This document shows, piece by piece, positions 23,941 to 34,170 of a DNA stretch of 64,000 bases. A model generated the notes under the pieces. That model was not told where the DNA came from and ran no database searches. It was given only the letters and a program-made list of their open reading frames with translations. Both the position numbers and the translations under genes were made by a program. Source of the stretch: Ceriagrion tenellum. Taxonomy: Eukaryota; Arthropoda; Insecta; Odonata; Coenagrionidae. The first letter of the stretch is position 1, and every line of letters starts with the position of its first letter. Where the stretch lies: the NCBI GenBank assembly GCA_963169105.1, contig OY720644.1, positions 3,679,001 to 3,743,000 of the forward strand, in the 5' to 3' direction.

Positions 23941-24034
23941 TAAAGCTTTAAAATGAAACCTCTTAGCTTTTTCCACCATTATATTAAAAAAACACCTTTC
24001 GACCGGTTTCGGCCTTTTCAGGCCATTATCAAGA
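23941..24034 (-). repeat. Retroelement-end repeat with hammerhead-like motif
   Basis: On the minus strand this reads TTGATAATGGCCTGAAAAGG, then CCGAAACCGGTCGAAAG, followed by GGTGGAAAAAGCTAAGAGG and TTTCATTTTAAA. The GGTGGAAAA..AAG.GGTTTCATTTTA part is the same family as the small foldback at 34,718-34,779. The CGAAACCGGTCG word is common in arthropod PLE/SINE ends. No ORF. Confidence 0.6.
23996..24034 (-). ncRNA. Hammerhead-ribozyme-like motif
   Basis: Minus strand: TTGATAA, then stem II TGGCCT / AGGCC enclosing GAAA, then GAAAC, a CG and GTC. The layout fits a minimal type-I hammerhead with almost no stem III, as in PLE-type retroelements. The first box (TTGATAA) differs from CUGANGA. Activity not demonstrable. 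Confidence 0.45.
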
Positions 24035-24479
24035 TTACAAAGTAAAATACCATGAGACAGCACAATTTATACATAGAAACCTCAAGGAGAGGGAGGTGAG
24101 TAAGTTTCGAGGGGGTGATTGGGCGAAGCTGCAGGGGAAGGAACAAACAGGTGGTGACGCTCAAGGACTACGGGGATGGAGGTGGGGGTAGTGGCACAGA
24201 GAACAAGGGTGAGAGGCGGTTGAAAGGGATTGTGTCATTGAGCAGTTTAATGATTTTAATTTGAATCTGTTGAAATTGGATTTTCAGTAACAAATCATCC
24301 TTCAACATATAATTACCTTGTTTTCCTGTTTAGCGCCAGTGAAAACAGAATAAAGTATAATCCCTTACAGAGCAACGGTTATATGTATATACGGCTCTAT
24401 AGGTTGGAGAGGGAGTTAGTTAATCAACACAGAAAGCGTTTTCCACTAACAATGAGTGAATTCATTATCGTCAAAGGAG
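24035..24479. other. No gene recognised
   Basis: G-rich stretch 24,085-24,220 (GGAGAGGGAGG, GGAGGTGGGGGTAG) followed by AT-rich DNA. No coding frame. Confidence 0.4.
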
Positions 24480-24990
24480 AACAACGGACATCAAGCGAAA
24501 GATAGACCAAGATGGGAAAGCACCGTGTTCAAAGATGATAGTATATTTTATGGACTAGAAAACAGAATGTGTAAATATTCGCGTAGAGTACGGCACTCGA
24601 TGGATCGGAAGCATGGAACATTGGAAAAGCTGACCAGAATAAACTTAAAGCCTCCGAAACCTGGTGCCGAAGGAGGATGATAAGGATAAAATGGACGGAT
24701 AAAATAAAAGTTATGAAGTGTGCTGAAGAATAGAAGAGGAAAGGACACAACTGTTGTGCTCTGTTAGATTGGACAAATCTGATATGGAATGGGTTTGTGA
24801 AGAACATAGATGAAGGTAAAATAGAGGGAGAGGTCCCCAGAGCAAGATCCAGGAACTAATACATTCGCAAAATAAACGATAAAGCACATAGGAAGAGCTT
24901 CAAGGAAGCAAGAGGACTGATATTGGATATGGAAAGATGGAAGGCCACAGTCAACCAATCTCAAGACTGAACGGCCATTGATGGTGATGA
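24480..24990 (+). mobile_element. RTE/I-like LINE C-terminal tail, degenerate
   Basis: Broken plus frames spell the usual LINE tail in order: LLDWTNLIWNGFVKNIDEGK (about 24,758-24,817), RARSRN, RKSFKEARGLILDMERWKAT (about 24,890-24,950), then VNQSQD and stop, followed by a GATGGTGATGA tail. Compare ALDREGWRAAVNQS at 30.57 kb. The 74-codon frame 24,456-24,680 lies at the 5' side with unclear content. RT domain missing. Confidence 0.65.
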
Positions 24991-26159
24991 ATTACCGTCA
25001 CTTTTTTCATTCATAAGAAAAACATTCTATGGAAACCATTTGCCAGGCAATAATGTAGACATTATTCGATGGTTACTTATTAATTACCCACGTGGTTTAC
25101 TCGTAAACACAATATGTAGTGCTATTGGAGGGTGTGGACAGGTGTGATCCATGGCCCAAAGGTTAAGGAATGCTGTCAGCCATCTAATTCAGGATCCTTT
25201 TGGTTCTATATCAATTTCCAAGAAGAAATAAAAAATATCCAGCTAATAGCTTAAGTATTAATTAATTATTTGAATATAGAGTTGAGGTTCTCCTCAAAAT
25301 TCTAAGGAAAGTTGTTTGCTTGTCTCCGGAGGCCTTCAGTAATACCACGCTCGCCCGCAACCCACTTTCCGCGACCAGCCATTGCCAACGTATTCCAATC
25401 ACTCAAACTGGCTAGCTTGGGTAAGTATCCTTGAAATGAGACCGAATCAAAATCCCATCGCCTTCACAACAATAACGACGCGAACGACGTCAGGTGAAAA
25501 TTTAAAATATTCGACAGCTACATGGTATGTAAGAGCGTCAGTCAAGGGCAGCTGATCAGAAATATGTAGCCAAGTCTTCATCAAAAGATTTCAAATACAC
25601 CGTTAAAAATATAATTTGATGCTGATTGTTCACCAATTAGAAGTAAACTTTATGCACGTCATCAAAACTATATTCAAATTCAGTTTCTTTGGGAAGAGTT
25701 GAACTCAAGTACGAGTAATTGGTTGTTCGTTCGTTTGTTCATGAAAATAATACGAATCACCAAATTTGCTATAGAAAATATCAATTGCATTTCCGCATTT
25801 TTACCGCTGTAAATTTTTCTATTAATTTTACTTCACGTATAAATAATGGACATTTCTACTTATTACACTGTATCAAAATAGGTCTTAGGTCAAGACACCA
25901 TCGCCACAATTTTGGGGAAAACTTCGTGTAGTCTCTCCATCATCATAAGTTAATAGTGATAAACTGATTAACTAACATACAACTGAAGAGGGAAGGGAGA
26001 TTCTTACTCAATTTACAACATTGATACCAGAATACACGGAAGAGGCGAACCACTGCGGTGCGCGAGGATTGAGTTCAAAGAGTTGATTGGGAAAACATTT
26101 CACGATATCCATTTTATAGACAGTCGAATTGTCCGATAGGGTTCACTACTTGGCACGCA
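24991..26159. other. No gene recognised
   Basis: AT-rich; a 70-codon frame at 25,719-25,931 has no motif. Confidence 0.45.
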
Positions 26160-26245
26160 TAAATTAGGACTGGAATATCGTCCCAGGTACGAGCCACGGG
26201 GAATGAACCCTGTGCTACCCTCTTGGAAAATACGACAATCCCAAG
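26160..26245 (-). repeat. tRNA-like SINE fragment
   Basis: The minus strand contains CAGGGTTCATTCCCCG (about 26,197-26,211), close to a B box, preceded by GGGATTGTCGTATTTTCC and AGAGGGTAGCACAGG. No cloverleaf and no clear tail. Weak call. Confidence 0.35.
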
Positions 26246-26591
26246 GTACTCTCGACATAGCTAAAATATATACGGAAGTGAGCAAAGTTTACAGACATAT
26301 CTAAGAAATAACTTCAAGGATAACCCACAAGGAAAGCTAGAAACCAAAGGACAGCAGATGTTTCACTCAACCTAAAAGCTCCTGACTAATTCAGCGGGTG
26401 GCTAGATGAAGATTCAAGATTATTGCAAGGGCGGAAATTCCGGGGACTTCAGTTACCTATTATGTTCATTTTAATTCGTTAAATATAGCACTCGTCACTC
26501 GCCACAACCGAATGTTCGCGCGATGAGGATTTAAAACGCAAGAAGATAAGCTATGACCCGATAGCCATTCAATATCTACATATTATCATAC

Positions 26592-26797
26592 AGTAAGTAT
26601 ATATAGAGTGGCAAAGCAATGCTAAAAAGTGGGCAATTATTTTTGAGAACTTTGGGAAGAATTTCTCAGGTGCTACCACCTTATGGGGAAGAAGAATTTT
26701 GGCTTACGGAGAAGGACACTTGGAGTCGCTAGTGGTATTCGGTGATTTTGCATCAACATACAGAAGAGGGGATTTACCATGGCTGTTGCGTGCTTTT
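26592..26797 (+). repeat. MITE-like repeat family C, copy 3 (truncated)
   Basis: Begins AGTAAGTATATATAGAGTGG and follows copy 1 through CTTACGGAGAAGG.CACTTGG and GATTTACC.TGGCTGTTGCG. It stops abruptly at about 26,797, where family A/B sequence begins. The junction suggests that one repeat interrupted or deleted the other. Confidence 0.75.
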
Positions 26798-27350
26798 TAT
26801 TGTGTGTAGTTTATGTGCTTTCTCAATTACTGTTGAAAATAGATCATATTGTGATACAGTAAATTATTCGGGATCACTTCCATTTCGGGATCACCTTCCG
26901 TTTTCATGGAGTTTCAAACGCATCGCGCGAAAAAAATGAGTCAAATTAAAGACTTATTTAGATATTTCCATTTAATTACATACAATTTCTGTAAGGTACA
27001 AACATTTTCTTGCACCATTAATAATGCGTCTGTCTCACAGTTTGTGTAATTAGAACGTACATATCGAATATGGTTTCTATAATGATTAGGGAACTATCGC
27101 TCGCTCGCACAAACTACACACTGTCGATTTTTCGACGAGATCTAAGTGTCGTAAATTCCTCATTTTTAATAAAAGGTCTCTCTGTGGAGTGCACAGACAC
27201 GCGCCATTTCCCATGTAATAAAAGGGCTGTTTGTATTTTTTGGCAAATATCTCGAAAAGTAATGCGGTAAGGGGTAGAATTTTTTGTGTCATTTGAAGGG
27301 TGAGATATTTCTCTTTAATTTAGAACTTATATAAAATAATGTTTCGAGGC
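26798..27350 (+). repeat. Unclassified repeat family A/B, copy 3, one half inverted
   Basis: The first half (26,798-27,100) matches 21,090-21,400 directly. The second half (27,105-27,350) matches the reverse complement of 20,860-21,090 (and 4,480-4,720 directly). Relative to copies 1 and 2, one half is therefore flipped. The centre carries the terminal-type word ATCGCTCGCTCGCAC. Overlapping short frames are not genes. Confidence 0.7.
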
Positions 27351-28480
27351 GTTGGCTTATTTCTGATGAATTGTACGATTTTGACGAACAAAAAATTTAT
27401 TTTCGAGCACTAAATATAACTTGTTTAATTCATCATGATTTAAGAAAAGAGTAAACATGTACAATGCACTTCAATTTTAACAACCATAGCCTAGGTAAAT
27501 TGTATCAAAGGTCGGTACATTTTATTGAAGTCGAAAGGGCATCGCACTAGAAAGAACTTCAGATAGCACTATTATCGATAATTTGCCCAAAACTTTAAAG
27601 CTTTAATTTACCCTTCATTTGCAATGATGAAAAATATCCAAAATGCTAATTAACCTCCGTATTAAGCTTGGAGCGAATCATATGAAGTTTCTATTGGAAT
27701 TCCACGTATTCTTTTGAAACTCAAATGCATTCCGAAAATTCAAGTGATTGCGGTGAGCCCTAATTACTCATTTCAAGCATAATAATACAAATTGCTTTTT
27801 GTGAAGGTTCCTTGACTATTTAGAAAAAAGAGCATCGATAACGCATCCATTATGCAAGGATGAAATTGGAACGAGAAAAGATCAAGCGTCAAGGCATTTA
27901 AAAAAATTCATTTTCCTCTACACCGAATTCCCGTCCAAAAAACCGGTCGCCTAGAATTATTAATGCGTTGTAGCCTTCAGAATAATGAATGGAATCATCC
28001 AGTATTCATAACCCAATCTCCACTTGTGAAAAATCAATAATAGCAGAGGGCTTACAAAGAAAATATTTCACCATATACTCTAAAGCAAGAAAAAATCCAG
28101 AGAGGGGACAAGAATAAGAGACAAGAGTTCGAGACAATTTTTCTCGACAAAAAATATCGAAAGGAAAAATATTATTTATGATATGAAATATAATAAAAGC
28201 AAGAGCCTGTTAAATACCCCTAAAATAGGCAGGCCGCGCAAATCTTTGGTTAAGCTTCTAGCGAAGGATGCTGCCAGAGACGGAGGAAGGTGACGTGGAG
28301 ATTATCGACGCTTAAGGGCGGTTTCCATGCCCGGGGAAAAAGCACGTCGCAGACATTTGCCTACTTTCCAGTAGCAGCTTTGCCGAGTTAGTTTGCAGCT
28401 TTATTTCCTCGGTAAACGAATAATAATCTGTTGCTTTGAATACAAAGATTAACTCATTAATTGGTTGCGTTATCTACGTA
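27351..28480. other. No gene recognised
   Basis: AT-rich; no frame above 60 codons and no repeat or RNA gene that I can support. Confidence 0.5.
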
Positions 28481-28917
28481 TAAATGAATGTGCTATCTTG
28501 TGTAACATTTGTATAAACTTTTTTTTTATTTTAATGATTTACTTCGCATTCCTATGGTAATTTTTGTAAAATAGGGCATCAAGTATTGTTGTCCTGTGAC
28601 AAGTGGAATCACTTACCTGAGTACATTGAAAAATATAAAACTAGTAATAGATTTAAAAATGAGTATTACAAAACGTTCTTTCAATTGTATTAATGAATGT
28701 GTTATCTTGTGTAACATTTACATAAATTGTTTTTTTTTGAATGATTTACTTTGCATTCCTATGGTAATTTTTGTAAAATAAGGGCATCAAGTATTGTTGT
28801 TCTTCAGAAACCTATAATGGAATTAATTACTTGACTCTAAAACAATATATTATAAATTTGTGTTCCTAAGGGGCGTAATCGTCCAGGAATAATAAAATAT
28901 TATTCTATTCTATTCCA
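28481..28917 (+). repeat. Diverged direct duplication (about 210-bp unit) ending in a LINE-like 3' tail
   Basis: 28,482-28,594 and 28,691-28,802 share TATCTTGTGTAACATTT, a T run, GCATTCCTATGGTAATTTTT and GGGCATCAAGTATTGTTGT. The second unit runs on to CTAAGGGGCG, AATAAAATATTATTCT and a TATTCTATTC tail at about 28,917. The same tail type ends the LINE at 62.1 kb, so this is probably a LINE 3' UTR with an internal duplication. Confidence 0.65.
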
Positions 28918-29495
28918 GAAGTAGCGAATAATCCCAATGTTTGGTGATATTCCGGGGACAACGTGCCGGGTAGAACAGGGAATTTCATTGCACTGAGAGG
29001 GAAGGACCACTAGACCTTCATTCATCACGGTAAAATACACCCAATGGGAGTTGTTTTTGCATTAAGGCCACAGTGGATAAAACAGATCAGGGGTGAATTG
29101 CTCTCTGAGCGCAGTATGAGAGGATGACCAGCGAGCGAGCGAGGCAGATGTCCCTTATGACGCAGCCCTCATTCGTTCCATCACCACTCCCCTATCCCAA
29201 AGACCGCTCGTTCATGAAACTCAAAAGAGGGACCATCCGCGTCACATTGTCAGTGATGTGGCTCGGAAATATGGAACCATTAATAGGGCTGTTCGATACG
29301 TATCGGTGCAAATATAAAATCTACCAATAGGCAAACAGAAATCGATGAGGAGCGATGAAGGGTAGAGTAAGTGAGGCCATGCAGGTGGGGTGAATATTGA
29401 CGATTCTGAAAATCTTCTTCCATTTATTTTACAGTTATCAGTATTCATTATTACAAGATCATAACTAGTATAATTCTACTACGCTTTGTCTAAAT
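28918..29495. other. No gene recognised
   Basis: Two 68-codon frames (29,124-29,330 plus; 29,242-29,448 minus) overlap on opposite strands. Neither has a motif. Confidence 0.4.
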
Positions 29496-30020
29496 AATAA
29501 TCTCTCTTATTTTATCGCATCTGTCAGACCTAGAAATGTAGTGAGGCGTCATGATAATATTCCCTGTGTCGCTCTGAAACACACCAGTTCTGAATATCTC
29601 AGCCACTTCTGAATATCTCAGCCTAGCGTGCAGCCTCTGAGTCTCTAGGGGCTCTCACCTTAATCCCTCTAGAAGTTGTGAGACACTATATGCACGCTCG
29701 TAGCAGTTTTTAACGAAGCGTGCTGCTTTCCCTTGTATTTTGCTAATTTTTTTGGTTAAATCTACTTGACCAGGGTCCCAAATTGCTCGCGGCGTATTCG
29801 AGGTGTGGCCTAACCACAGCGAAGTAGCATCTCTCTTTGACTTTTTCATCCGAGGACCTTCCTATTATACGTTTAACAAAACATAGTTTCTTTAATGCTG
29901 CGCCGCATATGTTTTGTATGTGTGATCCCCAAAATATATCTGAAGTAAAGGTAATTCCAAGATATGTTACTGTATTTGAAGATTTTATGTTTACTCTACC
30001 CACGGTGTAGCTATGGCTCT
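29496..30020 (-). mobile_element. CR1/L2-like LINE fragment, post-RT region
   Basis: Two overlapping minus frames together give NTVTYLGITFTSDIFWGSHI, then KKLCFVKRIIGRSSDEKVK, CYFAVVRPHLEYAASN and ARFVKNCYERAYSVSQLLEG. This is the C-terminal region of the CR1-like family. A single frameshift lies near 29,760-29,850; this is among the better-preserved copies of the region. A 17-bp word, TTCTGAATATCTCAGCC, is repeated at 29,588 and 29,607. 5'-truncated (no RT core) and missing the 3' UTR tail. Confidence 0.85.
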
Positions 30021-30359
30021 AATTAGGTTCCAAGTAACGAAATTGTGCCCGTTGAGATGCAAATGGATCGAACAGCTAGAGGAAACTGAGAATCAACTGC
30101 TTAATAACCAAGCAATCGCAAGACTCTAGTATCGAGGCTCTTCAGTGTTCTTCGGGTATTCCCTTTCCTATACAAGGGACTCAATAAATTAGCCAGTTGG
30201 ATAGATTCTATCTTTTGGAAAGATTTAACATCCACATGTTTGCATAGCACAATATGGTGGACAATGAAACAATGGACGAATATTTTTCAGTATATATACC
30301 AGATAGCTTTACCGATTCGACCAATTCATCTCCAGAAAAACGTTTTGAGAATATCATCA

Positions 30360-30640
30360 TTGGTTGTTTAATCCTGAAATTGGTTGACTGCAGCCCTCCA
30401 CCCTTCCCTATCTAATGCCAGGCCCCTTACTTCCTGGCAGCTCTTCCTATTCTCTTTATTTGGTCCATAAAATAATTCCCGGGTCTTTCTCTGGGGAACT
30501 TTCCCTCTATTTTACCTTCATTTATATTCTTCAGAAAAGTACATGGAAAGAGATACCAGGAGGTACTAGCATTAGATAGGGAAGGGTGGAGGGCTGCAGT
30601 CAACCAATCCTAGGATTAAACGACCAATGAATGAGTGAAA
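30360..30640. repeat. LINE tail foldback (inverted pair of RTE/I-like 3' ends)
   Basis: The right arm (about 30,567-30,620) reads, in plus frame, ALDREGWRAAVNQS, the conserved end of RTE/I-like LINE proteins. The left arm (about 30,368-30,421) is its reverse complement over roughly 50 bp (GGTTGACTGCAGCCCTCCAC against GTGGAGGGCTGCAGTCAACC). Between them, 30,430-30,545 on the minus strand also looks like LINE tail. Two LINE 3' ends therefore face each other. Confidence 0.75.
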
Positions 30641-30720
30641 ATAGCATGCGCCTAGTTATTACTGTTAGGAGATTTATCGGTTAAGTTAGATTTCGGCACG
30701 GAGGCTTCCGCAGTCATTTA

Positions 30721-30766
30721 TTGAGGTCAGTTTATTCGGGTTTTTTCCGCGTTGATTCATGTTAAC
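30721..30766. repeat. PLE flanking repeat, inverted arm 1
   Basis: TTTTTTCCGCGTTGATTCAT and following GTTAAC are the reverse complement of 31,294-31,341 (GTTAACATGAATCAACGCGG). The pair brackets the GIY-YIG remnant. PLEs are known to carry pLTRs in inverted as well as direct orientation. Confidence 0.8.
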
Positions 30767-31202
30767 GACGAGATACAAAGGCGATAAGAAGACCATTGAC
30801 GACCTTCGAACCGAAAAAGATCGTCACACGTCTGACATTTACGAAGGAGTGTACGAACTAACGTGTAGCTGCGGGAAATCATACATCGGCCAAACATTGA
30901 GATCCCTAAAATGTTGAATAGAGAAACACCAAAGGGTGACCGAAAAGAAAAATTTTCGCCATTCCGCGGTGGCATAGCACGCGTGGTCAGAACCCGGCCA
31001 CGTCATTAACTTTGAAAATTGTAAGAACATCGCCAGAGAAAATAAATATTTCCCTCGGCTAATACGAGAGGCGATTGAAATAGCCAAAAACATAGAAAAT
31101 GTCAACAGGGAAGATGGTAATCCTCTCTCGTCTACGTTCAAACGTCTTTTACAGCAATTGAATTCAAAGGTCCAGCCGGCCAATCAACGTGCGCCTGACT
31201 AG
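30767..31202 (+). mobile_element. Penelope-like element GIY-YIG endonuclease remnant
   Basis: The plus frame reads YEGVYELTCSCGKSYIGQTL from about 30,840: the GIY-YIG core in its PLE form (Y..VYEL, CSC linker, SYIGQT). It continues HAWSEPGHVINFENCKNIAR, YFPRLIREAIEIAKN and ends QPANQRAPD before TAG at 31,200. Two in-frame stops (about 30,916 and 30,976) break it. The reverse transcriptase is absent, so only the endonuclease end remains. The intact C-terminal order REAIEI matches the copy at 2.5 kb. In PLEs this nuclease nicks target DNA for retrotransposition. Confidence 0.88.
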
Positions 31203-31253
31203 CTCAGGCGTAAGGTATATAAAGGAACATGAATCTCTGTAGCTCATTCAGGA

Positions 31254-31293
31254 CCTGACGACGCTAGCTGTAACATTAGCGAAACTGTTGTCC
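31254..31293 (+). ncRNA. Hammerhead-ribozyme-like motif at PLE 3' end
   Basis: CTGACGA matches the CUGANGA box exactly. Stem II is GCTA / TAGC closing through C-G around a ~10-nt loop, followed by GAAAC, a short TGTT and GTC. This is the best match to a minimal PLE hammerhead in the window: both conserved boxes are intact. It lies 52 bp after the PLE stop codon and next to the inverted flanking arm. Confidence 0.6.
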
Positions 31294-31341
31294 GTTAACA
31301 TGAATCAACGCGGGAAAAAGCTAAATAAACTAACCTCATTA
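31294..31341. repeat. PLE flanking repeat, inverted arm 2
   Basis: Partner of 30,721-30,766; see that entry for the pairing. Begins right after the hammerhead-like GTCC. Confidence 0.8.
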
Positions 31342-32264
31342 AGTTATATTTCATTGTAGTGAAGAGGTATAATTCCTAGACCTGAAGATGACTTTTAACG
31401 TCAAAAAGGTAAAGTTATTTGGAATCAAAAAGTCACACTATCATTTTCGGAGAGAATCATTTAAATTTTTACATTTGCAGGGCCCTATCTACTGGCATAT
31501 CTGATATCTACCCACATCATACCCTTCTTCAACCCATCCATAAAATCTATTCTCTTTTTTTCCCTTCCCCGCTTGTCAAACGTCTTTCCACCAATTACGG
31601 CCTAAAAGAACCGTTCACTATCCTCACCAACCACCACCTTCCCAGCCACCAACTGTGCCTCCTCCACCTCTGATCTCATCTCATCCAAAAGATTCCTTTC
31701 CTATCTCTCTCTCTCTCTCTCTCCATGCTCCACGCACCTGGTCTGAAGGAAAAATATGGCACTCTTCATTGATGATGGTGATATATAAAACAGACTCTCG
31801 CAACGGATACATAAGGGACCTTACACCATCTGAAAAACTTTGAATAAGTGACTAATAATTGGAATAATTGCAGAATTAGATCAAAGATGGTACAACTGAG
31901 GTAAATTATAGTGCATATTAGAGACAAAAAATAAATAAAGCGAATAGTTGAAAGGACAATAGGATAGAGAGCAGCAGTAACCTCAACTCATGATTGATCA
32001 CTGCTCATGACGATGACTAGTTCAAACAAAACTTCTGCATTTTGCATTTTAGAAGTAATCATTGCCTAGCTGTCGTTCACTGGCCAGGAATTATACATTA
32101 ATTTTGAGGAATGTCTCCGCCGAGTAGAATTAAGCTACAAGCCATGTTCAGTGCTTTTCCAGAAATATTCATAAAAACAACAATTTAAGACAGTTCTTAG
32201 AGTAAAAAAAATTAAAAAGAGATGCCTTTATAACAATTTTATGTCAATTGATGGGTGAACTTTT
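31342..32264. other. No gene recognised
   Basis: Begins with a CCTGAAGATGACTTTTAACG word (31,381) that resembles another decayed retroelement end. Frames of 62-84 codons (31,419; 31,655) are low-complexity and unassigned. A short CT microsatellite is at about 31,705-31,722. Confidence 0.4.
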
Positions 32265-32648
32265 TATTTTACACATCCGATAGCAATGAAGTTCGTAGCA
32301 GGAGAGACAGGGGCCCAGCAGCCTCTTCGCCTCCCAACGGTCCACAGGGTAAATCGAAACGGCATCGCCATACGTATGCCAGCCATCAGTCCGTCCAACG
32401 CTAAGCCCATTTTACGCAAGAGAGTCCTGGTGGCCAGTGCCGGAAGCTCTGACCACACCCTGAGCTCATCGGATTCTAATAGTCCTTCCGTTGTTCACAG
32501 GAATCCCTCTCAAATCCTAATCACCTATTCAATCCCCTCGAGCCCCAATCTTCCTTTCACTTCCTACCAACACGAATTTTTTCGTCGATGCGAATGCTCT
32601 GTGATACTCGAATTTCTGCGTCAAATTTTGATATCTTTACAAATATGA
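32265..32648 (+). other. Possible host exon or ORF fragment, 120 codons, unassigned
   Basis: ATG at 32,286 opens a 120-codon frame; the first ~60 codons look coding-like (IRMPAISPSNAKPILRKRVL, then ASAGSSDHTLSSSDSNSP) with Ser-rich disorder-type composition. Upstream, a pyrimidine-rich tract ending ..CGATAG could be a 3' splice site, and CACAGG|GTAAAT at about 32,348 could be a 5' splice site. The later part is not obviously coding. I do not recognise the protein. It could equally be chance. Confidence 0.25.
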
Positions 32649-33567
32649 GCGGCCTCGTCGATTTTGTTGCGAAAACCACGACCAACAGTTACGGGGTTGT
32701 AACAGAATCTAGTCTTTATTCAATTTCTACACATTTCCAGGTTTTCCAGGATTGTGGATGCATTTTCCTGACCCATATAAAAATTATTAAATAAACACAA
32801 AGACATTAAAAATTCAAAACACACAATCAAATTAAATAACAAAAAAATTTAAAATACCACGAACAGTGGGAGTAATTCACAGCGCCCCTTAGGTTTCCTA
32901 CTTTCTTAAAGGAGTAAGTCAAGCATCGCAACTTTCAGAAAACAAAAATAAAGGTTGAGGCATTGTTTTTTTTAACCCGGGGTCGATAAAGCCAAGAGTA
33001 CTTCTGCAGTAATCGGCGATTCTGCCACAAGATCAAAAAATGGAATCACTTTCCTTTCTCGGCCAAGACTCAGCATTACGGCAAAAAAGATATAAGTTGT
33101 AATTACAGCCATTCAACAGAAAATAAAGCAGGCTTCGTGTCGACTTTTTCCATTAAAATCTTAGGATATTTAGTGAAATGTTAGTTTGATAAAGTAATCC
33201 TCTACTTTTTCCGGTTTTCCAGATATTTAGCAAATCTGTAGTCATTATCAGTATATGACAGATAGCTTTTGTGGCAAATCTTTTCTCCGTTCTATTAACT
33301 CGCATTTTCCACTTCGTAAGGTTCTCCATTACTTACAGCGTTTCAAAGGGCGACACGAAAAACTTCACCAGGGAGCTGGATTCCAAGGTCCCTGAAGAAT
33401 ATATGCATGCGAGTCATCCGCCGAGACATTGGAAACAATGCAAAATCTAACCAGGAGCAAAACCCGACAGATTTTCAACCGGTCGCAATATGAGTGTTTT
33501 TCAGTACTACGCAAGTTGAACACCGCCGCCAATCATTTACTCTCTCTGGTCGTGGAAGAGCTGCAAT
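32649..33567. other. No gene recognised
   Basis: AT-rich. 32,735-32,775 contains TTTCCAGGTTTTCCAGG and TTTTCCTGAC, a scrap of the TTCCCTGAC-type repeat at 16.2 kb. No coding frame. Confidence 0.45.
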
Positions 33568-33909
33568 GTTGAAACTAAGGATGGGACGAATCCATGTCGA
33601 ATGTCGATTCTCGATTCCACCGATTCTCATAATCGGTATCGAGAATCGATCGCCCAAAGTCGATTCCGATTCCAGATGGATAATTATTCAAATCACATTT
33701 CATTTATCACATCGCAAATACTTTTTGAGCGACCTGTTTTGTTATTTTATTTCAGCTAATTACTTGAATTTAAATAATAGTCGAATTCTACTGGTATATA
33801 TATATCACACCTATTATTAGGAATAAGAATTGATGGAATCGGAATTGATAATCGATTTGAATGAATCGGAATCGAAAATAAGTGGAATCGACTCATCCCT
33901 AATTGAAAC
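33568..33909. mobile_element. hAT-type MITE with terminal inverted repeats and 8-bp target duplication
   Basis: TIRs are TAAGGATGGGACGAATCC (from 33,576) and, as reverse complement of the right end (to 33,901), TAGGGATGAGTCGATTCC. Flanking octamers are GTTGAAAC (33,568-33,575) and ATTGAAAC (33,902-33,909), matching at 7 of 8 bases, the size expected for hAT insertion. Inside the ends, both arms are rich in ATCGATTC words that pair. It encodes nothing; the 108-codon frame across it is repeat-derived. Confidence 0.8.
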
Positions 33910-34089
33910 CATTCAACATCAAAATACATACTTAAAGCAGTAATACGAAGGTACCCTGTTATATCCCGCTATTACAAAACTGAACCATTGAACTCAACTG
34001 AAGTATTCAAAGAACAACGAAAATGGCCACGAAGTACTTTGACGGTGTTAACCACTGGCGATCACACAGTTCTGTGAAATTCACAGCGG
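33910..34089. other. Spacer
   Basis: Short AT-rich spacer between the MITE and a SINE-like segment; nothing recognised. Confidence 0.4.
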
Positions 34090-34170
34090 ACTATCACTAT
34101 ATGTTGGTTAGAGCACTCGGCGCGAAATTAAGGGGCTCTGGGTTGGAATCCCAATTTACCCACGGTGAAG
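34090..34170 (+). repeat. tRNA-derived SINE fragment
   Basis: Plus strand TGTTGGTTAGAGCACTCGG resembles a tRNA D-arm/A-box region, and GGGTTGGAATCCC (34,140-34,152) is a B box with a paired T arm. Spacing between the two is about 40 bp, as in tRNA heads. No acceptor-stem pairing, so not a tRNA gene. Confidence 0.55.

Noticed and set aside
28481..28802. Spaced direct repeats considered as a CRISPR-like array
   Set aside because: Only two diverged ~110-bp blocks about 210 bp apart, in a eukaryotic LINE 3' UTR context.
30839..31183. 114-codon minus ORF
   Set aside because: Antisense shadow of the PLE GIY-YIG remnant on the plus strand.
33494..33820. 108-codon plus ORF
   Set aside because: Runs through the hAT-type MITE; its text is made by the ATCGATTC inverted repeats.
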